Shown piece after piece: positions 13,835-22,538 of a DNA stretch of 64,000 bases. The stretch's first letter is position 1. Every line of letters begins with the position of its first letter. The DNA is from Pumilibacter muris. Lineage in GTDB: Bacteria > Bacillota > Clostridia > Christensenellales > Pumilibacteraceae. Made by a program: the position numbers and the translations under genes. The stretch is from positions 148,699-212,698 of the forward strand of contig NZ_CALPCN010000005.1 of NCBI RefSeq assembly GCF_943193045.1. Reading direction: 5' to 3'. The notes under the pieces were generated by a model. That model made no database searches. It was not told the DNA's origin and saw nothing but the letters and a program-made list of their open reading frames with translations.

Positions 13835-16786
13835 CTATATATCGTATTTGGCAAGAATCGCGCTCGGCGATTTTCTGAGCAAAGACAATACGGGAATAAT
13901 TCCGAAGAATAAACTTACTCCGAGCAACAAAACAAGCACGCAAAGCGCAAGCCAAAACGGATAGTATAAAACCGTTGCCATAATCGCCGACGTGCCGAGA
14001 CACGCCATAAATAAGCTCATGAGCAAATAGCCTATAAACACCGTGAGCATTGTGAGCACGAGCGCCTCTATAAAGAATTTGAACACAAGGTTCTTTTTCG
14101 AAGCGCCGATAGCCCTATATATTCCCACTTCTTTAACGCGAATCATAAACGACGAACGCATCATAAAGTACATGCAAAGGCTCATAAGAACAAGCGTAAC
14201 TACAAGCGATATTAGGTTTCCTATAATATCGAAACGGCTGTCTTTTATTATGTTTTCATAAATATCTTCGGGCGTGACGAGCGCGGGACGGAAATCGTCC
14301 GGCGTAGAAATATTCGAAAACTCTCTATTTAAATACGCTTTCGTTTTTTCGGGGTTCGACGAATGCACAACGGTATAGTATCCGTTTTTATAATAATAGC
14401 CTTTATCGGCGGAATCGGGAGAATAAAACCCGTGACTCCCTGCGGTTTCGTGAGTTTCACCTATGCGCTTGCTAAGCTCTATATAGTCGGCATCGTTCAC
14501 AAGATAGCCGAACGGCTTTGTTTTATTCAAAGCGTCGAACTCTTTGCCGAACTCTTCGGTTTTTCTGACATACTCTTCGCGCAACGCTCCGTCTACCCCG
14601 CCGCTCGGAGAAATCCACTTAGCATATGCCTCGCTATGTGTCGGATATTTTCCCGTTCGGGCTTTTTCTTTGATTGCATAATAATACATGTCGGCGTCGC
14701 TTCCGAAATATAACGGCCCCGCACTCTGAGCTTTGGTCAGCTTAGCTTCAAGCACGCCTTTTTCAATATACAACCAAGACATATAATCGTTTTCGAATTT
14801 ATACTCGCCTTGCATAAATTCGTCTAAATATTCAAAATAGTAGTCGTAATAATCGAATACATACAGCTCATAAGCTTGGTCGTAGGTCAAATCTTCGCTA
14901 ACAAAGCTTTCGAAAAAATCATACTCTATCATTCGCTTATGCCCGTTAAACTCCAACCAAGCGTCGTATTTTTCGTCGAGCCGTTGAATTTGAGTAAGAT
15001 TAAAAGTTTTACCGTGAATTTTGATTTCGTCGCCGACGCGAAAAGAATTGTTTTCGTAAGATTTAGTTATGTTGCACTGCAACGCTTCGCCGCTTTCAAG
15101 CTCTATTCCCCATTCGGACGCGCGCAAAACATAAGTTTCTATATCCGAAAAAGTTTTTGCCGCAAGAGCAAACTCCGACGCGAAAACAACCGCCTCGTCG
15201 GATTTTACTATTCCCACTATTCGCGGGTTTTTGCCTTTCAACGAGAGCGAAGCGGTGGCGAGCCCGAGCAAATCTTTATATTCGGCAATGAACCCCACAG
15301 TAGACTTTTCTAAAACGTTATCTGCGGCGGCGGTTGTGAGCACAATTTCGTCCGAATTTAACCCCTCTTTTTTGCCGAGCACAAGCGGCAAACTCCTGCA
15401 CATCGATTCGCCCATAATAACGGCGTTTGTTGTAAAGCTGTCGGAACTGCCGTAAGAATCGAAAGTCTCGAAAAACTGCGTGTAAAACCTCAGGGTAAAC
15501 TCGTTGTAAGGCATAAAACTGTCGCCGAGTTTTATATAGTCTATCCCCGTATCGGCGCTTCCTACGGATTTTAAAAGCTTTTCCGAAGTTTCGCCGCTGT
15601 CGGTATACATATAAAACGTGTTGTGACTGTACGCCTTATCCGCCTTTATAAGGTCGTTTATTGCGGTGCCGAAAAACGCGCTCACAAGCACGAATATTGC
15701 GGCGAAAAGCCCCATGCAAATTCTGAAAAACTTTCTGCCGCGCTTGCCCTTTTTAAAGTTCGCCTTATACCCCGACTTTATAGACGAACCTAACGAAAAC
15801 AATTTTCCGCAACGCGCGCTTTCCACAGGCGGCAAAGCGCTCATGTCTATATTTTCGGAGCCTCTGCTCTTTTGCTCGCCGTGCTTAAAAACTCCTTCGC
15901 GGAGTTTAACCTCGCTTGCGGAATCGAGCACCTGAACTTTGGGCGTGTTTATTTGAATATACATTTTACCGCCGCTGTTCACTATTTTAAGTTTAAGCGG
16001 CGACTGCGGAGCGTCGCCGTAATATTCTATTTCGGCGTTCGCGCCCGTTATTTCGCACTTATCGAGTTCGCCGAGAAATATATCGTTTTTATCGCGCGCA
16101 GAATACCCGCCTATTGCGTCGTTGCGGCGCACGTCGGCGACTTTTCCGTCGCTGAGTTCTATAACGGTGTCGCAATAGTAATCCACAAGATTAGCCTCGT
16201 GCGTAACCAACAACACCAAATGCTCTTTCGCTATTTGTCGCAAAAGTTCCATTATAACCACTGTGTTAGCTTCGTCGAGGTTGCCCGTAGGCTCGTCGGC
16301 AAGAATTATTTTCGGATTTTTAACTATGGCTCGGGCAATGGCTATTCTTTGCTGCTGACCGCCCGAAAGAGTGTCGGGCGTGCGTAAACGGTATTTTTCC
16401 ATTCCCACGTTTTTGAGCGCCGCCACAACTCTTTTTTCGATTTCGGCTTTGTCGGACATTCCGCACAGCCTGAGCGCGTCGGCAACGTTATCGAAACAAT
16501 TTTCCTCTTTGTTTAAGTTGTAATTTTGGAAAATGTAACCCATATACCGATTGCGGATGTCGTCGGTATTTTTGCGGATACTGCTTCCCTCCACCGTAAG
16601 CTCGCCCGACGAGAAGCCGTCAAGCCCGCCTATAACGTTTAAAAGAGTTGTTTTGCCGCAACCGCTCTTGCCGAACACAGCCACCATTCCGCGCTCGGGG
16701 AGTTCGAGGCTTACGTCGTTTATAACGTGAATTTCGTTCTGCTTGCCCTTGTTGAAGAATTTGTGCAACGATTTTATGCCTATCAT
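13835..16786 (-). CDS. ABC transporter ATPase-permease fusion (MacB/FtsX-like)
   Basis: A 983-residue protein with an N-terminal ATPase (about 1-225) and an FtsX-type permease. ATPase motifs are GKSGCGKTT, LSGGQQQR and [11 protein letters not shown]. One membrane helix follows at about 365-388, then a large extracytoplasmic region of roughly 450 residues rich in Tyr/Asp/Glu, then three helices near the C-terminus (about 860-970). This is the mechanotransmission (type VII) layout, acting on substrates outside the membrane, such as peptides or lipoproteins. It overlaps the upstream fusion by 4 bp (ATGA), so the pair probably forms a heterodimer. The substrate is not known. Confidence 0.9.
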   Translation of the reverse strand: MIGIKSLHKFFNKGKQNEIHVINDVSLELPERGMVAVFGKSGCGKTTLLNVIGGLDGFSSGELTVEGSSIRKNTDDIRNRYMGYIFQNYNLNKEENCFDNVADALRLCGMSDKAEIEKRVVAALKNVGMEKYRLRTPDTLSGGQQQRIAIARAIVKNPKIILADEPTGNLDEANTVVIMELLRQIAKEHLVLLVTHEANLVDYYCDTVIELSDGKVADVRRNDAIGGYSARDKNDIFLGELDKCEITGANAEIEYYGDAPQSPLKLKIVNSGGKMYIQINTPKVQVLDSASEVKLREGVFKHGEQKSRGSENIDMSALPPVESARCGKLFSLGSSIKSGYKANFKKGKRGRKFFRICMGLFAAIFVLVSAFFGTAINDLIKADKAYSHNTFYMYTDSGETSEKLLKSVGSADTGIDYIKLGDSFMPYNEFTLRFYTQFFETFDSYGSSDSFTTNAVIMGESMCRSLPLVLGKKEGLNSDEIVLTTAAADNVLEKSTVGFIAEYKDLLGLATASLSLKGKNPRIVGIVKSDEAVVFASEFALAAKTFSDIETYVLRASEWGIELESGEALQCNITKSYENNSFRVGDEIKIHGKTFNLTQIQRLDEKYDAWLEFNGHKRMIEYDFFESFVSEDLTYDQAYELYVFDYYDYYFEYLDEFMQGEYKFENDYMSWLYIEKGVLEAKLTKAQSAGPLYFGSDADMYYYAIKEKARTGKYPTHSEAYAKWISPSGGVDGALREEYVRKTEEFGKEFDALNKTKPFGYLVNDADYIELSKRIGETHETAGSHGFYSPDSADKGYYYKNGYYTVVHSSNPEKTKAYLNREFSNISTPDDFRPALVTPEDIYENIIKDSRFDIIGNLISLVVTLVLMSLCMYFMMRSSFMIRVKEVGIYRAIGASKKNLVFKFFIEALVLTMLTVFIGYLLMSLFMACLGTSAIMATVLYYPFWLALCVLVLLLGVSLFFGIIPVLSLLRKSPSAILAKYDI

Positions 16787-19080
16787 TCCGCCGAACCTCC
16801 TTTAATCGATTTTTTAACATTCTCGCGGAAGAGTTTTCCTATCTGCTTACGGGTTACTCTCAACGTGAGCAGAAGCATTCCCACTATTATAAGCGCATAT
16901 TGCCATGCGTGCAAAAATGTGAAAAATCCGTTTAACAGCGGCGTTAAAAACACCGTTAAAGCCGCCGCGAGCAAAAACGCATAAGCGGGCAAAAGCGACA
17001 GAAACATTCGCGCGTATATTCCTATTCGCACAACTGCGGCGGGTATGCCCATAGAGCGCATAATTCCCATATCGCTTTTAAACGCCGCCATAGAGCGACT
17101 TGTGCACAAGTTCACCACGAACGCCAAAAAAACAATAGCTATAAGCCAAATAAGCAGCATAACAACGTTCAGAACTGTACTCAGAATTTTTTCGTACGCG
17201 TCCGGCTCGAAAGTTGTGTCGGACGGCACGGCTATGTAGCCCGCGCTTTGCAGTTTGGCGGCAGCGGCATGAGCCGCTTTGTCCGAAGAATAGAAGAGCG
17301 ACGCTTGCCTATACGATTTCGCCAAAATCTCTTCCGCTATTTCGTAAAACGTGGAAACCGACACAAACGCAGCCGAACCGAACACGTTGTCGGCTTCTTG
17401 CGGAGGCTCGAAAGTTATTTCGTCGTTCAAAAATATTTTGGAATATAATTTTTCCGTGCTTTGCTGCGTTCCGTAGTCGTAATTTTTATAGTATACCATT
17501 AAATTTGCATGTATCGAAATATCGTTGTCGTATCTTTTAATTATAGACTCCAACATGTCGTCTTTTATGTAAAGCTCTCCGTCTTTCAAATCGAACGACG
17601 GAATAACGGTTCCGGTACTTGTGGAAAATTGACTGCCGTCGGGCAGAATTACGCTTACCGAAATGTTAGGGCTCAAACGTTGCGACAAGTAATATAAACA
17701 CGTTACGGCGCGAAAACCGTCTTTCGTGAAAATCATTTTCGCGTCTTTCGTATTGTCGTAAAAATATTTTACGCCGCAAACCGACAGCGTAATATCTTGC
17801 AACTGTATGCTTTTAATCTTAACTTCCTTTTTGCCGAAATAGGGTTGCCACGATATAGGCAAATAAAGCAAAACTTCGTTATTCGCTTCGGGTTCCCGCC
17901 CGACGATATTTTTGCCTAAATGCTCGCCATAGCTAAACTTAAACGGCAATCCGTTTTCCGCTTCTGAAACGTAAACGTAGTTCGACATGCCGTAGTCAAG
18001 CAAAAGGTCGTACATAAGGTAACTGTTTGCGCCGTAATCCTCCGAAATCGTTTTAACGTCGTCTTCCGAGAAGACTTTGCCCGAATTGCTTGCAATAACG
18101 ACTCTACCCTCTATATGCTCGAACATGTAATTCTTTTCGAATAAGTTTATGCTGTCGCCGCAGACGGAAGTTACCGCAAAAATCGCCACAGTGCCGATTA
18201 TTAAAAGCACGCATATAAAAACCGACAGCTTCGGCTTTGCCGCAAAAAGCGTGCCGCCGAGCGAAAACCCTTTTTTAAACGCGGCGATTCTTGCTTTTCG
18301 CTTTTTCGCCCGTTCGGAAATTTGCCCGCTTTCGGACTGTTCGGCGCTCTCTCCGCTTTCGGTGTTCGCGTCCGCATTTTCGGTTTGCGCGCTCGCTGTG
18401 GTGGCAATACGATGGTCGGATTCGACGGCGCCGTCGTATATACGAACGTGACGGGTTGCAAAATGCTCAACCTGTTCGAAGTTGTGAGTAACCACTATTA
18501 AAAGTTTGTCTTTCGATACCTCGCGCAACAGTTCTATTATCTCTTCGCTCGTTTTGGAATCGAGGTTGCCCGTAGGTTCGTCGGCAAGAATTATGGGGCT
18601 GTCTTTGGCGAGCGCGCGGGCAATAACGGTGCGTTGCTTTTGTCCGCCCGAAAGTTTGCTCCCCTTTTGTTTTATTCTGTCGCCCAGCCCGACGCGGTTC
18701 AATAATTCGAGAGCGCGTTTTCTCCGCTCGCGCTTGTCTTCTATGTGCAGTAGTGCAAGTTCGACGTTTTGCAATACGGTGAAACTCTCGATAATGTTGT
18801 AGTCCTGAAAAATGAACGATATGTATTCTTGGCGGTATTGTTCCCATTCGGGTTGCAGATAGTGCGACGTAGGTTGCCCGCAAATAAGCATTTCGCCCTC
18901 TTCGTAGGAATCCATTCCGCTAATCACGTTTAAAAGGGTGGATTTGCCCGAACCGGATTTGCCCGTTACGGCAACGAACTCTCCCTTTTCGAACGACAGA
19001 TTAACTCCCCTTATGCCTACCGCAACGTTACCTTCGGAAACATAAATCTTGCCTATGTCTTTCAATTCTAAAAGCGCCAT
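16783..19080 (-). CDS. ABC transporter ATPase-permease fusion, partner subunit
   Basis: A 765-residue fusion with the same plan: ATPase (about 1-220; [29 protein letters not shown]), a Ser/Glu/Ala-rich linker (about 226-262), one helix (about 285-308), an extracytoplasmic domain of some 300 residues, and three C-terminal helices. It is the first gene of the operon, with a GGAGGAATA site before the ATG. Two complete half-transporters in tandem suggest an obligate heterodimer. Antimicrobial-peptide resistance or lipoprotein handling are usual roles for the class; neither is shown here, and no two-component system is adjacent. Confidence 0.9.
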   Translation of the reverse strand: MALLELKDIGKIYVSEGNVAVGIRGVNLSFEKGEFVAVTGKSGSGKSTLLNVISGMDSYEEGEMLICGQPTSHYLQPEWEQYRQEYISFIFQDYNIIESFTVLQNVELALLHIEDKRERRKRALELLNRVGLGDRIKQKGSKLSGGQKQRTVIARALAKDSPIILADEPTGNLDSKTSEEIIELLREVSKDKLLIVVTHNFEQVEHFATRHVRIYDGAVESDHRIATTASAQTENADANTESGESAEQSESGQISERAKKRKARIAAFKKGFSLGGTLFAAKPKLSVFICVLLIIGTVAIFAVTSVCGDSINLFEKNYMFEHIEGRVVIASNSGKVFSEDDVKTISEDYGANSYLMYDLLLDYGMSNYVYVSEAENGLPFKFSYGEHLGKNIVGREPEANNEVLLYLPISWQPYFGKKEVKIKSIQLQDITLSVCGVKYFYDNTKDAKMIFTKDGFRAVTCLYYLSQRLSPNISVSVILPDGSQFSTSTGTVIPSFDLKDGELYIKDDMLESIIKRYDNDISIHANLMVYYKNYDYGTQQSTEKLYSKIFLNDEITFEPPQEADNVFGSAAFVSVSTFYEIAEEILAKSYRQASLFYSSDKAAHAAAAKLQSAGYIAVPSDTTFEPDAYEKILSTVLNVVMLLIWLIAIVFLAFVVNLCTSRSMAAFKSDMGIMRSMGIPAAVVRIGIYARMFLSLLPAYAFLLAAALTVFLTPLLNGFFTFLHAWQYALIIVGMLLLTLRVTRKQIGKLFRENVKKSIKGGSAE

Positions 19081-19202
19081 TATTCCTCCAAAAAGCGACG
19101 TTTAGCTAAATTCAAAAAATATTCTACGGGAAACTTTTTATTTGCAACACAACTAAAACAACCGCAAGCGCGCGTTTGTCCCGCTATTTTACACACAAAA
19201 AT

Positions 19203-19231
19203 ATTTTACCGCACTTTCACGCATTTGTCAA
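19203..19231 (-). promoter_or_regulatory. Proximal promoter of the ABC operon
   Basis: Minus strand TTGACA (19231-19226), 17-bp spacer, TAAAAT (19208-19203), about 120 bp before the first start codon. Confidence 0.75.
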
Positions 19232-19255
19232 TAGGCAAAGCAATTAAACGATTAT

Positions 19256-19283
19256 ATTTTATCATGTTACCCCCCCCCGTCAA
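19256..19283 (-). promoter_or_regulatory. Distal ABC-operon promoter with G9 tract in its spacer
   Basis: Minus strand TTGACG (19283-19278), 16-bp spacer, extended -10 TGATAAAAT (TAAAAT at 19261-19256). Nine G (plus-strand C9, 19270-19278) fill the first half of the spacer and the end of the -35 box. Gain or loss of one G would change the spacing to 17 or 15, a known route to on/off switching. This is inferred. Confidence 0.5.
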
Positions 19284-19326
19284 TCGTTTGAACGCAAGTT
19301 ATTGATTTTTTTGCGAACAATAAAAA

Positions 19327-19347
19327 TAGAGCACAAATTGCGCTCTA
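19327..19347 (-). terminator. Terminator after rsmI
   Basis: TAGAGC / GCTCTA stem followed on the minus strand by TTTTTATTGTT, 28 bp beyond the rsmI stop. Confidence 0.7.
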
Positions 19348-19374
19348 CATAAAGTTTCAACTTTTTATTTCTGC

Positions 19375-20175
19375 TTATAAATCAAACGTTTCTTTGTATA
19401 CGTCGCTTTTGGCGACTCCCCTGTCGGAAGCCGCCTTTTTTACGGCTTCCTTTTTATCTAAACCGCGAGCTATATAATATTGAACGTGTTCGCGCACCGA
19501 AAGCGCGTTTAGCTCGCACTCCGTTTCTTTGCCCTCCAACACGAGAACGTATTCCCCTTTTTCGGTAAACTCGGGAACGTCGCCCAAAGTAAAACGCACG
19601 CACTCTTCGAACTTTTTGCTTATTTCACGAACAAGTGCCGCTTTTCGTGTTCCGAACGCCGAATAAAAACTTTCCAAATCTTTTCTGAACGAATGAGGCG
19701 AAACATAAAACGTCAGGCAACCCGAAAAATTCTTGAACGTTTCGAGGTATTTTGCGCGAGCGGAATTTTTTTCGGGCAAAAAACCGCCGAACGCAAGGCT
19801 GCGCAAATCAAAACCGCTGAGCACCGCCGCCGACACAAACGCGCAACCGCTTCCTACCAACGTATACGGAAGTCCGTTTTCTATTACGCTTTTAACGAGC
19901 ACGTTTCCCGGGTCGGATATGCACGGCGTGCCCGCGTCGGTTACGAGAGCGATTTCTTCGCCGCAAGAAAGGCGGCGCACAATTTCGGCGCATTTGCTTT
20001 TTTCATTGAATTTTTGGTAGCTTTCCATAGGGGCGGTTATTCCGTATTCGGCGCAAAGTATTGCCGAATGGCGGGTATCCTCCGCAAGAATAAGCGACAC
20101 GCTTTTCAGAACCTCCAAAGCGCGCAACGTTACGTCTTTTAAATTACCAATCGGGGTGCACACAAGATACAGCAT
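19375..20175 (-). CDS. rsmI: 16S rRNA (cytidine1402-2'-O)-methyltransferase
   Basis: A 266-residue SAM-dependent tetrapyrrole-methylase-fold enzyme that 2'-O-methylates C1402 of 16S rRNA. Marks are LVCTPIGNLKDVTLRALE at the N-terminus, LAEDTRHS, the central ALVTDAGTPCISDPG and a GSGCAFVSAAVLSGF loop. The C-terminal extension with SVREHVQYYIARGLDKKEAVKKAA matches the HTH-like tail of the family. A GAGG site precedes the ATG. It follows the trmN-like gene, a common Clostridial neighbour, but the two are separated by a block of palindromic repeats. Confidence 0.95.
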   Translation of the reverse strand: MLYLVCTPIGNLKDVTLRALEVLKSVSLILAEDTRHSAILCAEYGITAPMESYQKFNEKSKCAEIVRRLSCGEEIALVTDAGTPCISDPGNVLVKSVIENGLPYTLVGSGCAFVSAAVLSGFDLRSLAFGGFLPEKNSARAKYLETFKNFSGCLTFYVSPHSFRKDLESFYSAFGTRKAALVREISKKFEECVRFTLGDVPEFTEKGEYVLVLEGKETECELNALSVREHVQYYIARGLDKKEAVKKAASDRGVAKSDVYKETFDL

Positions 20176-20216
20176 TTATAAACCTCTTTTTATATACGGA
20201 TAACTCAAACGGTATT

Positions 20217-20464
20217 CGCTCCATGCACGGGATTGCTTCGTCGCTTTCGGCTCCTCGCAATGACATAATTCCGTTGCGGTTACCGAGCGCCACATGCACC
20301 GTGTCATTGCGAGCGAGTACAACGAGCGCGGCAATCCCCGCAACAAGTTACCGAACACACTTGTCACATGCACCGTGTCATTGCGAGCGAGTGAAACAAA
20401 CGCGGCAATCTCGGGCGATTCGTTCCATGCTTGGGACTGCCGCGCTACGCTCGCAGTGACACGG
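20217..20464. repeat. Cluster of GTCATTGCGAGC-type palindromic repeats
   Basis: The 300-bp gap between rsmI and the trmN-like gene is filled by at least four related units with ends GTCATTGCGAGC...GGCAATC and GGGATTGC...CTCGCAATGAC: about 20217-20264, 20302-20338, 20376-20412 and 20422-20464. Neighbouring units are in opposite orientation and can pair. Another group lies at 44809-44972. Short interspersed elements of this wording are widespread in many bacteria and behave like non-coding mobile repeats. Spurious ORFs cross this block on both strands. Confidence 0.75.
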
Positions 20465-20475
20465 AACATCGCAAA

Positions 20476-21129
20476 CTAAAAATACGTTTTCGGCTCTCTT
20501 TCCGAAAGCACGGCTATGCCCTCTTTTCCGTCGCGCATACATTCCACCATAAAAATATGTGGCGGCTTGTTTTGCGACGGACGAAGTATTTGCAATCTTT
20601 TGGGTTCTAATCTGTGCGATTTAAGCGTGCATATTACTTCGGCAAGACGCGTTATGTGGTGCACCATATAAAACTTGCCGCCTGTTGAAAGTAGCCTCGA
20701 CGCCGTTTCCGCAACCTCTTTAAATGTCACCTTTTCTTCGAAACACGCGATTCTTTCGCTTTCGGAGCCGCGAGGCGCGCCGCTTCCCGCTTTCATATAC
20801 GGCGGATTGCACACAACAACGTCGAAATTACCGCAAAAACGTTGCATGGGCATGTGCGCAACCGTTATATCAAGCGAATTTAGCCGCGCGTTTTCCTCTA
20901 TAAGCTCGCAACACTTCTCCTGTATTTCAACTGCGGTAACAGAGCAACCGAATTTGCCCGCAAGCAAAACGGATATTATTCCCGTGCCCGCGCCCAAGTC
21001 GCACACTCGCGCGCCCTTGCTCGGCGCGGCAAAGTTGGCGAGTTCCACCGCGTCGGTGCCGAACAGAAAAAGCTCGGTATCCTGCACGAATTTCAGCCCG
21101 TGCGTTTGCAAGTCGTCAATTCTTCTCAT
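20476..21129 (-). CDS. TrmN6/YfiC-like N6-adenine methyltransferase
   Basis: A 217-residue Rossmann methyltransferase related to tRNA1(Val) adenine-37 methyltransferases. The SAM loop is VCDLGAGTGIISVLLA, the acidic strand end TAVEIQ, and the catalytic tetrad NPPY in VVCNPPYMKAGSG; this tetrad marks enzymes acting on exocyclic amino groups. The ATG at 21129 overlaps the tilS stop (ATGA); an extension to a TTG is less likely. Coupling to tilS supports a tRNA-modification role. Confidence 0.9.
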   Translation of the reverse strand: MRRIDDLQTHGLKFVQDTELFLFGTDAVELANFAAPSKGARVCDLGAGTGIISVLLAGKFGCSVTAVEIQEKCCELIEENARLNSLDITVAHMPMQRFCGNFDVVVCNPPYMKAGSGAPRGSESERIACFEEKVTFKEVAETASRLLSTGGKFYMVHHITRLAEVICTLKSHRLEPKRLQILRPSQNKPPHIFMVECMRDGKEGIAVLSEREPKTYF

Positions 21130-22466
21130 TCGCAATCCTCGCCGATTTCCGCACTGATACGCGCAACGTTTTCGCTTCGCTCCGTGAGCTTTATTTTATC
21201 GCTTATCTCCATTCCCAAAACGGCGAGCACCTCGCCGCCGCACGCAAGCAAAATAAGCGCGTCGCGCAGCCGCGCGGGAAGCTTTTTGTCTATAAGATAT
21301 TCTTTAAGCTTTTTGCTTCCGCCGCTATAAGGCGTAAATCTGTCGCCCTCTCGGCGCGAACGCAAAACGCAACCGCGCGGAATTTTATTTGCATCAAACG
21401 CAAGACTTCCCTTTTCATTGGGAAAATACGGCTTTTTCGCTCTTTCCACTTTTACTTTTTTTGCGGGCGTAATAAACTCGCAGTTCAGCGAAGCGGAAAG
21501 CTCGAACGGCACTTCCCAACTTTTTTCCGCATCTTTCTCTGCGGCGCGGTAAAACGCGATTGCGTCGTATTCATTGCAAGCAATAACGCCGTTGCCTAAG
21601 TATGCGCGCGCTCCCGACTTACGGTTTTTAAGCCGCATAACCGAATCAACAGTCGCGCAATATACATCGGAAACCACTCCCAAACGGCGCAATGCCTCGA
21701 ATATATAATGCGGCGATACAAATTCGTTTTTTAAAAGCACGGCGCCGTCGCGCTCCGAAAAAGCTTCTTCTTTAAGTTGCCCCGCAATAAGTTCGTCGGC
21801 TTCGCGCGCAAATTCCGCAGTTCTGCAAATCGCTTTTTCGGCGCTCGGAAAACGCTCGCGTATGCGCGGCAAAATTTCGTGACGGATATAGTTGCGGGCA
21901 TAATCGGTGATTGCGTTGGTTTCGTCGGTAACGAACGGAATTGCGTTTTGCTTAATAAACTCGCAAATTTCTTCTTTTTCGGTAGTTAAAAACGGACGGA
22001 AAATTCCGCCGCCGAACACGCTCATGCCCGAAAGACCTTTTAAGCCGCACCCGCGAAACAAGTGGAGCAGCACCGTTTCGGCGTTGTCGCGCGTGTGGTG
22101 CGCCGTTGCCACCATATCAGCCTTTCCGCTTTCGATAAGTTCCGAAAAAAAATCGCGTCGGAAAAAATGCGCCTCGCATTCCTCGCCCCGCCCCGTTCTT
22201 GCGCTCATTGCGGGAATGTCCGCAGTTTTGCAAACAAACTCCACTCCGTGTCTCGCGCAAAAACCGCGCACAAATTCGCTGTCTTGCGCCGAGCACGGGC
22301 GTATGCCGTGCTCAACGTTAGCAACGAGCAAATCGAGCTTTTTTTCGTCGCGGTAGCGCAGCAATAAAGCGAGTAGAGCCATAGAGTCTTCGCCGCCCGA
22401 CACCGCCGCCGCCACGCGCTTATTTAGCGCATACCGTTCTATAAGTTGTTTTGCGTTTTCAAGCAT
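21126..22466 (-). CDS. tilS: tRNA(Ile) lysidine synthetase
   Basis: A 446-residue enzyme that attaches lysine to C34 of the minor tRNA(Ile) so that it reads AUA; normally essential. The N-terminal PP-loop ATPase motif is AAAVSGGEDSMALLALL (about 19-35), with NVEHGIRP and TAHHTRDNAETVLLHLFRGCGLKGLSGM downstream, all diagnostic. The C-terminal domain carries the GDRFTPYSGGSKKLKEYLIDKK region that binds tRNA. The gene starts just after the rpoC terminator. No strong Shine-Dalgarno site is seen before the ATG. Confidence 0.96.
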   Translation of the reverse strand: MLENAKQLIERYALNKRVAAAVSGGEDSMALLALLLRYRDEKKLDLLVANVEHGIRPCSAQDSEFVRGFCARHGVEFVCKTADIPAMSARTGRGEECEAHFFRRDFFSELIESGKADMVATAHHTRDNAETVLLHLFRGCGLKGLSGMSVFGGGIFRPFLTTEKEEICEFIKQNAIPFVTDETNAITDYARNYIRHEILPRIRERFPSAEKAICRTAEFAREADELIAGQLKEEAFSERDGAVLLKNEFVSPHYIFEALRRLGVVSDVYCATVDSVMRLKNRKSGARAYLGNGVIACNEYDAIAFYRAAEKDAEKSWEVPFELSASLNCEFITPAKKVKVERAKKPYFPNEKGSLAFDANKIPRGCVLRSRREGDRFTPYSGGSKKLKEYLIDKKLPARLRDALILLACGGEVLAVLGMEISDKIKLTERSENVARISAEIGEDCE

Positions 22467-22483
22467 TTGTTTTCCGATAAGAA

Positions 22484-22522
22484 CAAAATAGGGCGCTCGT
22501 TTAATGCGGCTACCCTATTTTG
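22484..22522 (-). terminator. Terminator after rpoC
   Basis: CAAAATAGGG / CCCTATTTTG stem followed by TTCTTATC on the minus strand, 17 bp beyond the rpoC stop and before tilS. Confidence 0.75.
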
Positions 22523-22538
22523 CTATATTTGTTTATTT

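Noticed and set aside
20176..20469. Short ORFs across the repeat block between rsmI and the trmN-like gene
   Set aside because: They are translations of palindromic repeats on both strands with no ribosome binding site.
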